From: Apostichopus parvimensis
Lineage: Eukaryota > Echinodermata > Holothuroidea > Aspidochirotida > Stichopodidae
DNA length: 38,630 nt
NCBI GenBank assembly: GCA_000934455.1
Contig: KN882764.1
Span: 52,309-90,938, forward strand
Direction of reading: 5' to 3'
Positions 1-10,494 of this stretch are shown here, in pieces. The translations under genes were made by a program, and so were the position numbers. Each line of letters opens with the position of its first letter. Positions within the stretch are counted from its first letter, which is position 1. A model generated the notes under the pieces. The model was not told where the DNA came from and did not search any database. It saw only the letters and a list, made by a program, of their open reading frames with translations.

Positions 1-52
1 TGGGTGTGTATGTATGTATGTATATATATATATATGTATGTATGTATGTATG
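1..52. repeat. TGTA/TA microsatellite
   Basis: Alternating TGTA and TA repeats. They stop where the homology between the two long inverted-repeat arms begins, so the outer breakpoint of the left arm sits on a simple repeat. Confidence 0.9.
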
Positions 53-229
53 CCGTTTCACTGTTTCACTCCTTGCAATATAGAAATGTCCTTGGTTAAA
101 CTTGGTTTTCGCCAGAGAGCTTTGATGCAAAAATTGTGCTATCATTTCCATGAATTTGATAATAGCACAAGGTTAAAAGGTTGCCGTGTATGAGATTTGT
201 TTATAATATACAGTATTTGAAAGAATATC
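53..229 (+). pseudogene. Second copy of the integrin-adjacent ORF piece
   Basis: This is the left-arm counterpart of the minus-strand ORF at 35702-36064. A frame from about position 91 encodes LVKLGFRQRALMQKLCYHF and runs on past the point where the right-arm copy stops. Its first part is broken relative to the right arm by a small deletion near position 80. I do not recognise the product. The match shows that sequence next to the integrin gene was included in the inverted duplication. Confidence 0.5.
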
Positions 230-721
230 CCGTGGCCATCGCCCTGATTAAGGATTGTCTAAAAATCTGACCATGCATTTTAAGAGGAAACAAAGATAGG
301 CCTAAAAGTAAATATTCAAATGGGATAAATTCAAATAGAATTCAAGGAAGAAAACAGAGGGAGAGGAAATAATGGGCAACAACTGGAATCGAATCAGTTA
401 ACTCATCGTAACAAGTCTAACGCATCGGCTTTCCAATATAACCATAAGTCGTTTTTTTTTCGTTTCTTTCGTTTTTTTTTTTGTTTTTTTTCTATGTTCT
501 TCGTTTTTCCCCGTGTGTGACAAATTGCTTCAAATATTTTGTACGATAATACAAAATGAAAGTATAATGCTAGAAATGACAGATGTAGAGTAGTGTTTGT
601 GTGAAATACCGATTATGTTTCAAGCAACCGACAAAAACAGAAGATCATATGTTTCACACTTAATACGTCAGTCGCGATAAAGGTTTTATTGAACCTTAAT
701 ATATATTATTCCACACTTATT
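230..721. other. Arm sequence with no gene seen
   Basis: AT-rich sequence shared with the right arm (about 35100-35620), including T-rich runs at 450-500. No open frame, RNA gene or element end was recognised. Confidence 0.6.
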
Positions 722-946
722 CAGTGGCGTGCGCAAAGTGAGGGGGCTTTAGCCGGGGGAGGGGGACATCCCACTTTCAACCTCCCCCATGCCCCCTTCA
801 CGGGAGTCGCCTACAACGACCTAAGGGCCACATCCCGTCCTTTATTAAATCCTTCATTCGTCTCTGGCCCTTCTATCAGTTCAGCCCGTACCTAACCTAC
901 CCAGCCCCCTCACCCTTGAAATCCTGTGTACGCATCTGCGTCACTT
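722..946. mobile_element. MITE-like element, GC-rich (left copy)
   Basis: It begins CAGTGGCGTGCGCAAAG and ends in an imperfect inverted version (TACGCATCTGCGTCACTT). Runs of G just inside the left end and of C just inside the right end can pair. No coding capacity. The right arm holds its mirror copy at 34864-35099. Ends of the CAGTGGCG type are common on non-autonomous hAT-like elements in invertebrates; that family assignment is inference. Confidence 0.6.
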
Positions 947-1250
947 GCTCATTGTCTGTAATGTGTCATTCTTACTTGTTTAACCAATGTTTCTACCTTT
1001 ACTGTTCATTTCAGATTGATAATCCGTTATACAAGCAAGGAATCCAAACTTTCAAGAATCCAATGTACGGTAAAGCTGCTAGTACAAAGCCGTGAATTAA
1101 CACCCGGGTGGTCAGAGACAGCGGTAAAACTGTATCTACAGACTGTTACCAAAAGCCGAACTCAATACTCGCATGCCATGTCTTATATATTTGTTGTATA
1201 TATATATAGTTTAGCCTACCATATATTTTATTTCACCGATTATTCTTTAT
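947..1250. other. Arm sequence with no gene seen
   Basis: Shared with the right arm (34575-34863). It encodes only a short open frame with no recognisable product and contains TA-rich stretches near 1195-1215. Confidence 0.6.
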
Positions 1251-1504
1251 CAGTGGCGTAACTAGGCCTGTGTGGCTCCGGGTTCAGGCCCGGTGACAAA
1301 TAACTACCAATCTGCTCAAGCTGGCTGCTGGGCGAATAGGCCAAAATGGAAAATCAAACGAAATCCTGTCTTCGAAAGAGTGCTATCTCCGGGCGTCTAA
1401 AGGTGCCAAACCCAAGCCTTGGTTGGATTTTAGGGTGAATGTCGACTCTCCTAACCTATTGACATCGCCGCACCGAGGCCCTGCTGTTCCTTGTTACGCC
1501 ACTG
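1251..1504. mobile_element. MITE with CAGTGGCGTAAC terminal inverted repeats (left copy)
   Basis: The left end reads CAGTGGCGTAACTAGG, and the right end is its inverted complement with one change (CCTTGTTACGCCACTG). Total length is 254 bp with no coding capacity. The mirror copy in the other arm is 34323-34574. No convincing target duplication was identified. A hAT-like non-autonomous element is the most likely class. Confidence 0.8.
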
Positions 1505-1956
1505 ATCACATAAATATGTATATGTGCCACTCCGTAACATTGACAGTTGATTGCATAATAATTGTACAATAGATCACCATTTATGATTCATATACTTAGA
1601 AACAAAAAGTTTATGATTTTTGAGAAGCAATTCAAGCATAACTAATATCATAAGTATACTAAAATAATATCGCACTCACATCCTCCCATTTCACTCCACT
1701 TCGCAATATAAATAGTAATTGATAGTATACACACTCACATGCATGTGATGAGACTAATGACACCGTCCACCTGTCCACCAAAGTTTCTTCGCGATATGGA
1801 CAAAATATTACTAATTTTTCATGTAACCATTTTACAGTAAAAATTATAGACACATGAAAATGTAATATAACTTGTTATAAGAACTACAGCTATTTCATAG
1901 GTCATGTTGATTCCGAACTAAATAAAGAAAATTCTTGATTCCAGTGTATCCATATT
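1505..1956. other. Arm sequence with no gene seen
   Basis: AT-rich sequence between the MITE and LINE-D, matched in the right arm at 33873-34322. It holds short chance open frames only. Confidence 0.6.
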
Positions 1957-3275
1957 ATTTGATTTGATTTATTTCTTTTCTCACAAAAATACAAAGTGAG
2001 GGGAAGTCCTCTGAAAACCTATATATGGTTTAACAATGCAGAGGTCTCCTTGTGAAAAGAAAAGAGGTGTTTACAATTATAAATATTTACATATTAATTA
2101 TATGTCATCTATATACATGTGATATACATTTAAGCATGATTTCAACATGATAACATGATAACGTGATAAACATGATAAATTTAATTATAGCAAATGCGTT
2201 ATAATAATAATAATATAATCAGTAAGATTCAATGAAAGATTTGGTTAAATTACGTCTAAAGACCTCAGCAGATGGGCTTGATTTGATTTGATCAGAGAAA
2301 TTGTTCCAGGTTTTACTTGCTCGGCGCTTGATGGAAAGTCCACCCATTGTCCTATAATACCTATTGTAATAGAAATTGTTTGCTGAGCGTGTTTGGTAGC
2401 TATGGAGATAAGTATTTGACCTTCAGTAGTATTGAAAGGCATTAGGTAAAAGCCCATTTGCAGCCTTGTAGGCAAACGTGGCAAGATTAAGATCTATCAC
2501 ATCTTTAAACTTTAGAAGTCCAGAATTCTTAAACAGTGGATTGGTGTGGTCACGTGGTTTAGCCTGCGAAATGTGACGAATAGCTTTTTTCTGCAGAATA
2601 GTTAAGGGATTAAGATAACTTTCCTGTGTGCCAGACCATATAACTTAACAATAATTAAGATGAGGTAGAACTAAAGTCTGATAAAGTATTTTCAGTATGT
2701 GTTTTGGCAGAAAGTGTTTTAATTTGGATAACATACCCGAGTTTTTGGCCATTTTTTTTGCAACGAATGAAATGTGATCACACCATGTAAGTCTACTGTC
2801 ATTCAAAACACCCAGAAATTTTGTACTGTGGACTTCTTTGAGAATATTTCCACCCATAATAACATCTTTATTCCAGTTAAAATTTCGTGAGGTGTTAAAA
2901 GCTATATAACTTGTCTTATCAATGTTTAGGGAGAGTTTGTTGGCTGCAAACCAATCGTTAATTTTTTCAATTCCGTAGATACTGTGTTATGAAAAGATTC
3001 AGATGAGTCAGATTCAAAGAAAATACTTGTGTCATCGGCAAACAGGGTAATGTTGGCTAATGACGGCAGATGTCATTGATATGTAGAATAAACAGTATAG
3101 GGTCCTAGTATAGAGCCCTGTGGAACACCACATTGAATTCTCTCTAGTTGGGAAGGAGAATTATTATAGGAAACATATTGAAAACGGTCAGTTATATAGC
3201 TATCAATCCAGTTTTAAGTTGTACCTCTTATTCCGTAATGATGCAATTTGTTCGATAGGATGGTATTGGCTTATT
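1957..3275 (-). mobile_element. LINE-D, 5'-truncated CR1/jockey-like LINE (left copy)
   Basis: This is the 3' end of a non-LTR retrotransposon, read on the minus strand. It starts within the reverse transcriptase at a NKLHHYGIRGTT-like segment. It then has the [10 protein letters not shown] and ADDTSIFF motifs, the LSLNIDKT segment and the thumb/C-terminal region, and ends in a 3' UTR with a tandem AAATCAAATC tail at about 1957. Stops and frameshifts break the frame, for example a stop replacing a residue after GIRGTT. The element begins downstream of RT motif A, so it was dead on arrival. It is close in sequence to LINE-A, LINE-B and LINE-C, and its mirror copy is 32553-33872. Confidence 0.85.
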
Positions 3276-3835
3276 TTCTTGGAATTTTAACAACGACCTT
3301 GTTACGATTATTTTGGAGATCTGTTTAATCCCAGAAAAACGAAAAAACGAAGAATGCTATTAATAGTTAATAAAAGAACAAATCCATTAGTCTGCTTTCC
3401 CGCACTCAAAAATGATGTTGATGCATTAACTGTCCTTGAAATATCACAATGGAATCCAATAGCAAAGATACAAATATAAGATTGAATTGTTATCTCTAAT
3501 AGCGACATTTTAAGGCACAATTAAGCCGGATTACAAGAGGGGTTTTCTTGTGTACTTTTCTTTTCTTACAATTAACGTCGGCTTGTAAGTTATAGTTTAT
3601 TTAAGGCATTTATAAACAGACCCACCGATACACACAAAGAACACAGTTACTACTGTAAATCTTAAAGTTTTGTACCAACGTAAAAACTGGATCGTGCTAT
3701 AAATCGGTAGCATGTGCTATTAGGATTACAGTAAGAAGTGAGGATATGTGTATTCCCAACAAATACAAATTTCCCCTTCAAGATTGCGAATATTATTGAA
3801 TACTCTATAGGTGAAGCCCGTCTACATTCTCTTTT
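3276..3835. other. Unassigned arm sequence between LINE-D and the Tx1-like LINE
   Basis: It is matched in the right arm at about 31993-32552. No element end or credible gene was recognised. It may be the decayed 3' part of the Tx1-like LINE. Confidence 0.5.
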
Positions 3836-5913
3836 GTGGATGAAGGAAGACACTCGTTCGCCCTTCGTTCGCCCTTCGTTCGCCCTCTTCCAAAAAATTC
3901 CTTTGGCCCGGATCAGTGCCCCTATACTCTGATCCGATCAGCCGAAATCCGATCAACTCCCTCCTTGTCCCCGGACGTGCAATTCGCTCTCAACTTGGCG
4001 AGCCTCTGCCTCTTTACCATTGCTAGTCTTACACCATGAGCAAACATTAACTTTTTCTTCTTTTACGTTTTATTTCTTTCCACCAATGTGAAATGGATGG
4101 GAAGGCCAACTTGAGTGTACTCCAAAGTGGATAATATAGCCTGTGCTCTTGACAGAAGTCTTTATTTTTTAGAATTGTCACATTATACTTCCAAATAGGT
4201 CTATCTTATTGTTGCGCCTTGAAATTCGGGCAACTCAATAGAGACTTTCACAGCGTCATGATCTGAATTAACAAATGGGATAACAGAGACCTTATTGAAA
4301 GTGAGATTGTTTGAGACGCAAATCCGATCAAGTCTAGATCTCTTAGCCTTGCCTGGATGTTTCCAAGTATACCTCAAGATTTGAGGGTAAATCGCCCTCC
4401 AAACATCGGTAAGAGTTTGTGAAGATACTACCGATTCTAATTCTTTTCTCCCAATAAAACATGGGGATTTATCTCCATCATGGTCTAATCTGTCTTGTTC
4501 AGTCATGACACAATGGAAATCCCTCCAAGTACAATAGCATCAGTCCCTCGTGTGAATTAAAACAAATTATTGAAGACTTCCCTTCTTTCAGTAGGACAGT
4601 TTGGTTCACAGAAATTACAAAACCGAATCTGTTGGTGGTTTCGAAATGTACATAACTATGAAAAACTCCGACCTGCGTCACCATGTCGGACTTGGGAAAT
4701 TTTACAATGATCCCTATACGAAAAAGCAATGAGAATGCCCCGTGAGTGGGTAGTGTGGGCAGAAGAGTAAAAAATCTACCCATCCCATTTTTTTCAATAA
4801 TTCCAAATCACCATCTTTAAGATAAGGCTCTTCAGTCTCAGTCATCATTTCTGTTAGATTCCTTAGCCTCTCTCGGTCTCGTTTCTATTTGAGCTTTAAC
4901 TATACTATGGTTTGGGAATTCTCTTCAGGGATACATTGAGTTTAACACAGATAAATCACCTCCGTGTCTTTACTTGTGTATATTCCATAGATTCTGGTTG
5001 TTGCTCTGCCTCATGTACGTTTTCACTGCTTTCTTTATCAGCTACCTGAGGTGCCTCCCTAATTTCTTCGTCCTATGATCCATTCCAAATGTTCCTCTTC
5101 TTCAGCGTGAATCAGTTGAGCCGCTCCTGGAACCCAGTTAATTAGTTGATCGGGCAACATTCGCAAAAGAAATTGGGCAGTCTCTGTACCCTTGGCCCGT
5201 AACGCTGCAAGTCTGCGCATGATTTCTGACTGGCAATCCTTTGATGTTTGATTTGATTTTGATTTGATTGATTTGTTTTCTCCCAAAAATACAAAGTGAG
5301 GGGAAGTCCTCTAAAAACCTATATATGGTTTAACAATGCAGAGGACTCCCTGTGAAAAGAAAAGAGGTGTTTACAATTAGAAGTATTTACATATTAATTA
5401 CGTGTCATCTGTATATATGGGATATACATTTAAGCATGACGTAAACATGATAACATGATAACGTGATAAACATGATAAATTGAATTATAGCAAATGCGTT
5501 ATAATAATAATGATAATATAATCAATAAGATTCAATAAAGATTTGGTTAAATTACGTCTAAAGACCTTAGCAGATGGGCTTGATTTGATTTGATCAGATA
5601 TGTTTGACCAAGAGATGTATGACCAAGTTTAAGACGCAACATTTCACGTTCTTGCACTCATTGGCAAGATGTCCATTTTGTCCACACGTTAAACAGGTCC
5701 GTGTTTGTCCTGCGGTATCTAATCCAGCTGCTTCTCCCGCCTCATCTAATAGAGGACGGAATGTCTTTTTCTAGTTTTGATCTTGTACTGTATTGTTCCG
5801 TTCCTCAGACCTCGTTATTCCTTTAGTTGCCGAAAGCGTCCTTCTAAAACCTTTCCATATTTCCCTAAAGCAGAGCAAAAAACATGATCATTTAGTTCAT
5901 AATGCACTTTGAT
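3836..5913 (-). pseudogene. Decayed Tx1/L1-like LINE (left copy): ORF1 end and endonuclease
   Basis: Read on the minus strand, the right part (5913 to about 5040) is the end of an ORF1-type protein with a zinc-knuckle region. The left part is an apurinic-like endonuclease. The best-preserved block (4201-4506) contains SRLDRICVS and NSDHDAVKVSIE, which match the C-terminal endonuclease motifs of Tx1 and L1 LINEs. Frames are broken throughout: an in-frame break separates 4499-4783 from 4201-4506, LINE-E interrupts the zinc-knuckle region at 5248-5613, and an 11-bp expansion at 3855-3887 adds 22 bp. No reverse transcriptase was recognised. The better-preserved partner is at 30101-31992. Confidence 0.7.
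5248..5613 (-). mobile_element. LINE-E, short 3'-end LINE insertion with GATGT target duplication
   Basis: A 366-bp fragment of the LINE-D-type 3' end (tandem ATTTGATTTG tail, then the 3' UTR) lies inside the zinc-knuckle region of the Tx1-like LINE. GATGT occurs on both sides (5243-5247 and 5614-5618). The matching place in the right arm (around 30585) is uninterrupted. About 15 bp next to the right GATGT do not match the LINE and may be filler made during insertion. Confidence 0.85.
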
Positions 5914-6508
5914 TTTAAATTTGATTTATTTTGTTTTTTCACGTGCAAATATACAATGTGAAAGGAAGTCTTCTATAAAGCATACAATAGCTTAACAATG
6001 TAGAAGACTCCCTGAAGAAAGAAAGAGAAGAAAAATGATGTACCAAATTAAACGTTTCGACAATAAATCAATTATATGATAATTTAATTAATATGATGCA
6101 ATTATTTCTTTAATAAAACATTTTCTAAATGTTCTACAGGATAATTTATTTTTAGTAATGTCAGTAATACAATTCCAGGTTTCTATTGCTCGATTTCTGA
6201 GGCTTAACATTCCTGTTGAGGTATTCGTGTTGTGATAATGCGCATGATTTGCGTGTCTTGTGTTGTGGTGATGTATATCCGAATTTCTAATTAAATAATT
6301 ATGAAATGCATTAGGTAGGAGTCCATTCCACGCCTTATAAGTGAAGGTGGCAAGATTTAAACGTATTATGTCATTAATTTTCAATACATTGAGATCGTTG
6401 AATAGAAGGCTGGTGTGATCACGTGGTGCAGCATGTGATATGTGACGGACAGCTTTCTTTTGTAATATAATATAAGTGGCTTAAAATTAGTATCACATGT
6501 GCCAGACC
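5914..6508 (-). mobile_element. LINE-C, 5'-truncated CR1/jockey-like LINE
   Basis: Minus-strand 3' end of the same LINE group. The frame at 6384-6088 encodes the C-terminal segment with LATFTYKAWNGLLPNAFH and RNRAIETWN, followed by a 3' UTR with the conserved AGTCTTCTA/GACTCC block and an AAATCAAATTTAAA tail ending at about 5914. Its tail abuts the inner end of the left arm, so it inserted into the Tx1-like ORF1 or marks the duplication breakpoint. The 5' side stops at the GC-rich element that starts at 6509, in the middle of a WSGT codon block. Confidence 0.8.
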
Positions 6509-6720
6509 CAGGCGCGTAGCCAAGGGGGGGGGAGGGCGAAGGGGGCAGCCGCCCCCCCCCACCTTGAGAATTTTTTTTTGATGATTTTATGATATCGCTA
6601 GTAATTTCAAAAGAGAAAATGCTAAGATGCAACTTACAAGGCCTGGGAAGTGCCATTTCCAGCGATTTGGGAGGCATTTTCAGCCACAATTTTTAATAGA
6701 AAATACTTGTTTGAGAATTT
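6509..6720. mobile_element. GC-rich MITE remnant with a CAGGCGCGTAGCC end
   Basis: It starts CAGGCGCGTAGCCAAGG, followed by G runs and C runs that can form a hairpin (about 6520-6562). The end resembles those of the MITEs in the arms and of the remnant at 37270. The right boundary is unclear; LINE-B starts at about 6720. Confidence 0.45.
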
Positions 6721-6888
6721 TGATTGATTGATTTATTTGTTTTATCACGTGAACATATACAATGTGATAGGAAGTCCTCTAAAAAACCTTCAGATGGCTT
6801 AACAAAGTAGAGGACTCCCTGTAAAGAAAAGGAAAAAGTAAACTTAATGTATAAGAAAATATGAACATGTTCCATTAATAAGATGCAA

Positions 6889-9622
6889 TTATTTGGGAAT
6901 AAAGTTTCTTCTGAATGATTTTGTAATATCGTCTGATAGAGAATTCCATGTTTGGATTGTACGTGTCCTTAGTGATAACATCCCCATTGTAGAATTATAC
7001 CTGTTATAATGAGCATTGCCTGAAAATCTGGTATTGTAATGATGAATATCACTGTTACTTATGAAGTAGTCATTAAAATCATTTGGTAACTGTCCATTCC
7101 ATGCCTTATAAGCAAATGTAGCAAGATTAACCCTAATAATGTCATCAGTTTTTAACAACTTAGATCGCTTAAAAAGGGGATTTGTGTGTTCCCGTGGTTT
7201 GGCATGTGTTATATGACGGACTGCTCTCTTCTGTGTAATACAAATGGGATTCAGATTGATATATCTAGTACCAGACCATATGTTACAACAATACGAAATA
7301 TGTGGCTGGACTAATGTCTGATAGAGAATCTTTAATATGTGTTGTGGCAGATAATGCTTAAGCTTAGCTAAAACACCGGTGTTTTTTGCAACTTTTTTTA
7401 CAGACCGTTGTAATGTGGTCACACCATTTAAGTTTATTATCTATATAAACGCCTAAAAATCTAGTACTATTGACTTGTTGTAGTCGTTTACCACCCATAG
7501 TAATATCAGCATTCCATGTAAAATTGTGAGAAGTATTAAAAACTATATAGTTTGTTTTATCAATATTCAATGATAATTTGTTGCCAGCGAACCAGTCGCT
7601 GAACTTGTCTAATTCAGTTGATACATCAATATGAAATAAAGTTCTCGATTGTGATACGAAGAAAATATTTGTGTCGTCAACAAACAAAACAACTTTAACT
7701 TTATCAGAAACATTGGTAATGTCATTGACATATAGGATAACAAACAATGGACCAAGTATAGAGCCTTGTGGCACACCACACTGAATTCTCTCCGGTTGGG
7801 AATGAGCATTTTTGTAGGATGTATATTGGTAGCGGTTTGCTAAGTAACTGTCGATCCAATTTAGGGGGGTTCCTCTTATGCCGTAACGGTGTAATTTATT
7901 TAGCAGAATTGTGTTCAGGACGGAATCCATACTGTTCCTGGCATAAAATGTTATATTTTGAAATAAAGTTAAAAATACGATTATACATAAGCCTTTCAAC
8001 TATTTTGGAAAAAACATGATAATAGTGATATAGGTCGATAATTTTCAAAGTTTTCTGAATCCCCTTTCTTAAAGACAGGGATGACCTTGGCAATTTTTAG
8101 CATATCAGGAAAAATACCGGTATTGAACTACAAATTGCAAATATGGGTTAATGGTTTGGTAACACAATACCAGGCTTAAAATCATCGTATCCAGCTGCTT
8201 TATCGGGTTTCATGCAAGAGGTGGCTGTTTTTAACAACTCCTCCTCACTGACAGGATGAGAAAACGTGGAATGAGTGTTAACATCAATGTTCACAGATTC
8301 CTGTGATTTACGTTTGTGGTTGATTTTACTTGCCAGTGATGGCCCCAGATTGACGAACAAGTCATTAAATTTATTAGCAATATCATGATCGGTGTTAATC
8401 ACTTTGTCACCATCCTTGAATGAAGAGGGATACGATTATTGTTTACGACCTTTATGGAGTATTTGGTTAATGGTATCCCATGTGCCTTTTGGGTTACTCC
8501 TCGCATTATAAAATTTGTTGTTGAAAATAATTTTCTAGAAAATTTGAGTACATGATTGAGCTTATTGCGATATTGAGAATAAACAGTTTTATATACACCA
8601 GACGGGTTCTTAATATGTCTTTTAAATAGCTTATCTTTTCTTTTGATAGAAACTAGAATACCTGCAGTAATCCACTGGTGTCTCTTTCGACGTCTCTTAG
8701 ATTTGGTGACGCATTGCTCAGGAAAGCATTGATTATATATGGCATTGGAATTGTTATAAAAAATAGAATAGGCAATGTTTGCATCAGTTTGGGATGAAAC
8801 ATTTTCCCAAGAAGCATCTCGGATTGTTGAGAAGAAATTCTGTACATTTGTTTTGCAGTAGTTCCTTACATACATAGGGCCCCTTTGCCTACTTTTGTGT
8901 ACGGCAGTTTTATTGGATATTGGTCACTGAGATCGGTTACAAAGATACCAGTTATTAGTTTGCAGTCATCATTGGTTATAACATTATCTAAAAGAGTTGC
9001 AGAAGTGCAACCCACACGGGTAGGTTTGGTTATAGTAGGAAAAAAATCCACTGGCATATAGCAAGTTTAAAAAGTCAGCAAATTTAATATTGTCAGCAAG
9101 ATCAATATTATAATCACCAAAAATGTACGCACTATGTCGTTCATTCGAGAGTAGGGTTAAAATTTCGTTTACGTGTCAGAAAAATATGCAGTGGACTTTT
9201 TGGAGGCCTATAATATACGCCTATGGTATAATTTTTCTTTGCTGATGTTATGTCAACCTCTATGAACAATGACTTAATAGAATCATTAAAAATGCATATA
9301 TCGTTTCTGAGTTTGAAATTTAAATCGTTGTTTACAAATAAAACAAACACCGCCACCTCTCCTTTCCGGACGATGCCTTTCAACAAGCGTATAGTTATTG
9401 ATATGGATTAGGGGAGATATAATCTGCAGTAAGCCAGGTTTCGGTAAATCCAATGACAGAGAAATCGTCCTTCAATAGAGACATAAATGTAGTAATGTCG
9501 TCTAAGTTTTTGTTAAGGCTTCGACTATTATGGTGGAATAAAGACAATATGTGTTCGCTAGACATCTTGTTGTATATCAATATCGTAATAATTGCATGCG
9601 ATAGCTTCCTCCCCTGTTTCAA
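6889..9622 (-). pseudogene. LINE-B ORF2: endonuclease and reverse transcriptase, broken
   Basis: The protein would nick target DNA with an APE-type endonuclease and copy the element's RNA at the nick. Visible segments, from the N terminus: HHNSRSLNKN and GFTETWL (9622-9395); YTIGVYYRPP (about 9220); a TLLDNVITN-like segment, then TDLSDQYPI at about 8930; KAAGYDDFKPG at about 8180; QYGFRPEH (7950-7915); [10 protein letters not shown] (about 7770); LFVDDTNIFF (FVDD instead of FADD, about 7680); LSLNIDKTN; and the C-terminal KAWNGQLPND block. At least five frameshifts separate these pieces. At 7910/7911 a deletion of roughly 100 bp removes RT motif A (the DLSKAFDT block with a catalytic Asp, present in LINE-A). 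The element could not move on its own. Confidence 0.9.
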
Positions 9623-9828
9623 GGTATTTTTCAGCTTGCATCGCTATAAATAAATAGATGTTTAACATGAACGCCATCATCTTTGCATAGGTTCGGCTGA
9701 AGAATCCTTTGTTCTGACATTTCTCGCTCTACTGAGATTAGGAATAAATGTTTTCTTCTTTAGTCTGATAGTTTGAAAGCCGTCTTCGTCTAGAGATATT
9801 TGCCGTTTGGGGGTTGCATGTTTCCCCT

Positions 9829-10464
9829 TTATGTGCTAGCCCCCTCCATCCGCTGAGATCCAGTCTCGGGTTGTGTTCTCCGTTGTTCTACTGCTTTTTG
9901 TGTTGGCAATGTCGTCTTTTGTTCAGTTCGCTGTTGTTGGGTTTTCTTTGACTCCTGGTTAGGATTACTCGGGTGTCTGGAGGTCGCGTTATTGTTCTTC
10001 TTTGCTGTTGAATCTGTGTTTTGTTCGGATTTCTGTGCCCTGACCTCCTTAGCTTCTTTAATAGCGTGATCGTCCTGTTCAACTGACCCAGTGACTAATC
10101 CCTCAGACTGATATTGTGTTTCGTTTTCATGTGTATCTAGGGTCGAGCCAGCGTCTGTGTTGTCATGGCGATACTCTTCAAACGTCTCAGGACAATTAAA
10201 GCTTTTGTTTCCAAGTTCTTGGCATTTAGAGCATCTAACCTTTGGGCAATTAGCTTCCCGGTGCCCTTGGACATCGCAAACTTTACATATGTATTTAGGG
10301 CAGTTTCTCCTGATGTGATCGCTTTCCAAACACAAATTGCATACTTTAGTTTGACCATTGTGCTTTAAGTTCATATTAATCCCGTTAATTCTAATTGCGT
10401 AAGGCAAGCTCTTGTGTTCTTCAGGTAGTTCTAATTGTACATATCGTATTCCGTTCTCGATATT
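9829..10464 (-). pseudogene. LINE-B ORF1, C-terminal part (zinc knuckles)
   Basis: Nucleic-acid-binding ORF1 protein of LINE-B, from NIENGIRYVQLELP to the stop at 9829. It has three zinc knuckles in a row: CNLCLESDHIRRNC, CKVCDVQGHREANC and CSKCQELGNKSFNC. In the third the conserved His is Asn, so that knuckle is probably lost. A hydrophilic tail rich in Q, T, K and E follows. The N-terminal part is at 22187-22563. The open frame runs on into LINE-A sequence by chance, but the real protein is interrupted at 10464. Confidence 0.85.
10460..10464. repeat. Target duplication of LINE-A, left copy (ATATT)
   Basis: ATATT occurs here and at 22187-22191. Removing LINE-A and one copy restores a continuous LINE-B ORF1. 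Confidence 0.8.
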
Positions 10465-10494
10465 GCCGATACCGATTGAATTTGCCGATACCGA

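Larger units (their letters stand above)
48..5913. repeat. Left arm of a ~5.6 kb inverted repeat
   Basis: The reverse complement of this stretch matches 30266-35836 along its whole length, with the same elements in mirror order. Outer edges match at GTATG(C/T)CGTTTCACTG (about 48 and 35836); inner edges match at ATCAAAGTGCA (about 5913 and 30266). The 101-codon endonuclease piece at 4201-4506 differs by only a few residues from its partner at 31316-31620, so the arms are clearly similar but not identical. Differences include small indels, an 11-bp unit present three times here and once in the right arm (3855-3887), and a LINE insertion found only here (5248-5613). This may be a real inverted duplication or two alleles joined in the assembly. 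Confidence 0.9.
6721..10464 (-). mobile_element. LINE-B, 3' portion (split by LINE-A)
   Basis: Minus-strand non-LTR retrotransposon of the same group. It runs from the middle of ORF1 (10464) through ORF2 (about 9622-6889) to a 3' UTR ending in an ATCAATCAATC-type tail at about 6721. The 5' part of the same element lies at 22187-22829. ORF1 stops at residues PNI at 22187 and resumes at NIENGIRY at 10464, and the intervening 11.7 kb is LINE-A with a 5-bp target duplication (ATATT, 10460-10464 and 22187-22191). Confidence 0.9.

Noticed and set aside
689..895. 68-codon frame in the left arm
   Set aside because: It lies mostly within the GC-rich MITE and is absent as a frame from the right-arm copy.
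5244..5600. A CRISPR-like or satellite array suggested by repeated ATTTG units
   Set aside because: The units are the short tandem tail of a LINE 3' end; no spacers and a eukaryotic context.
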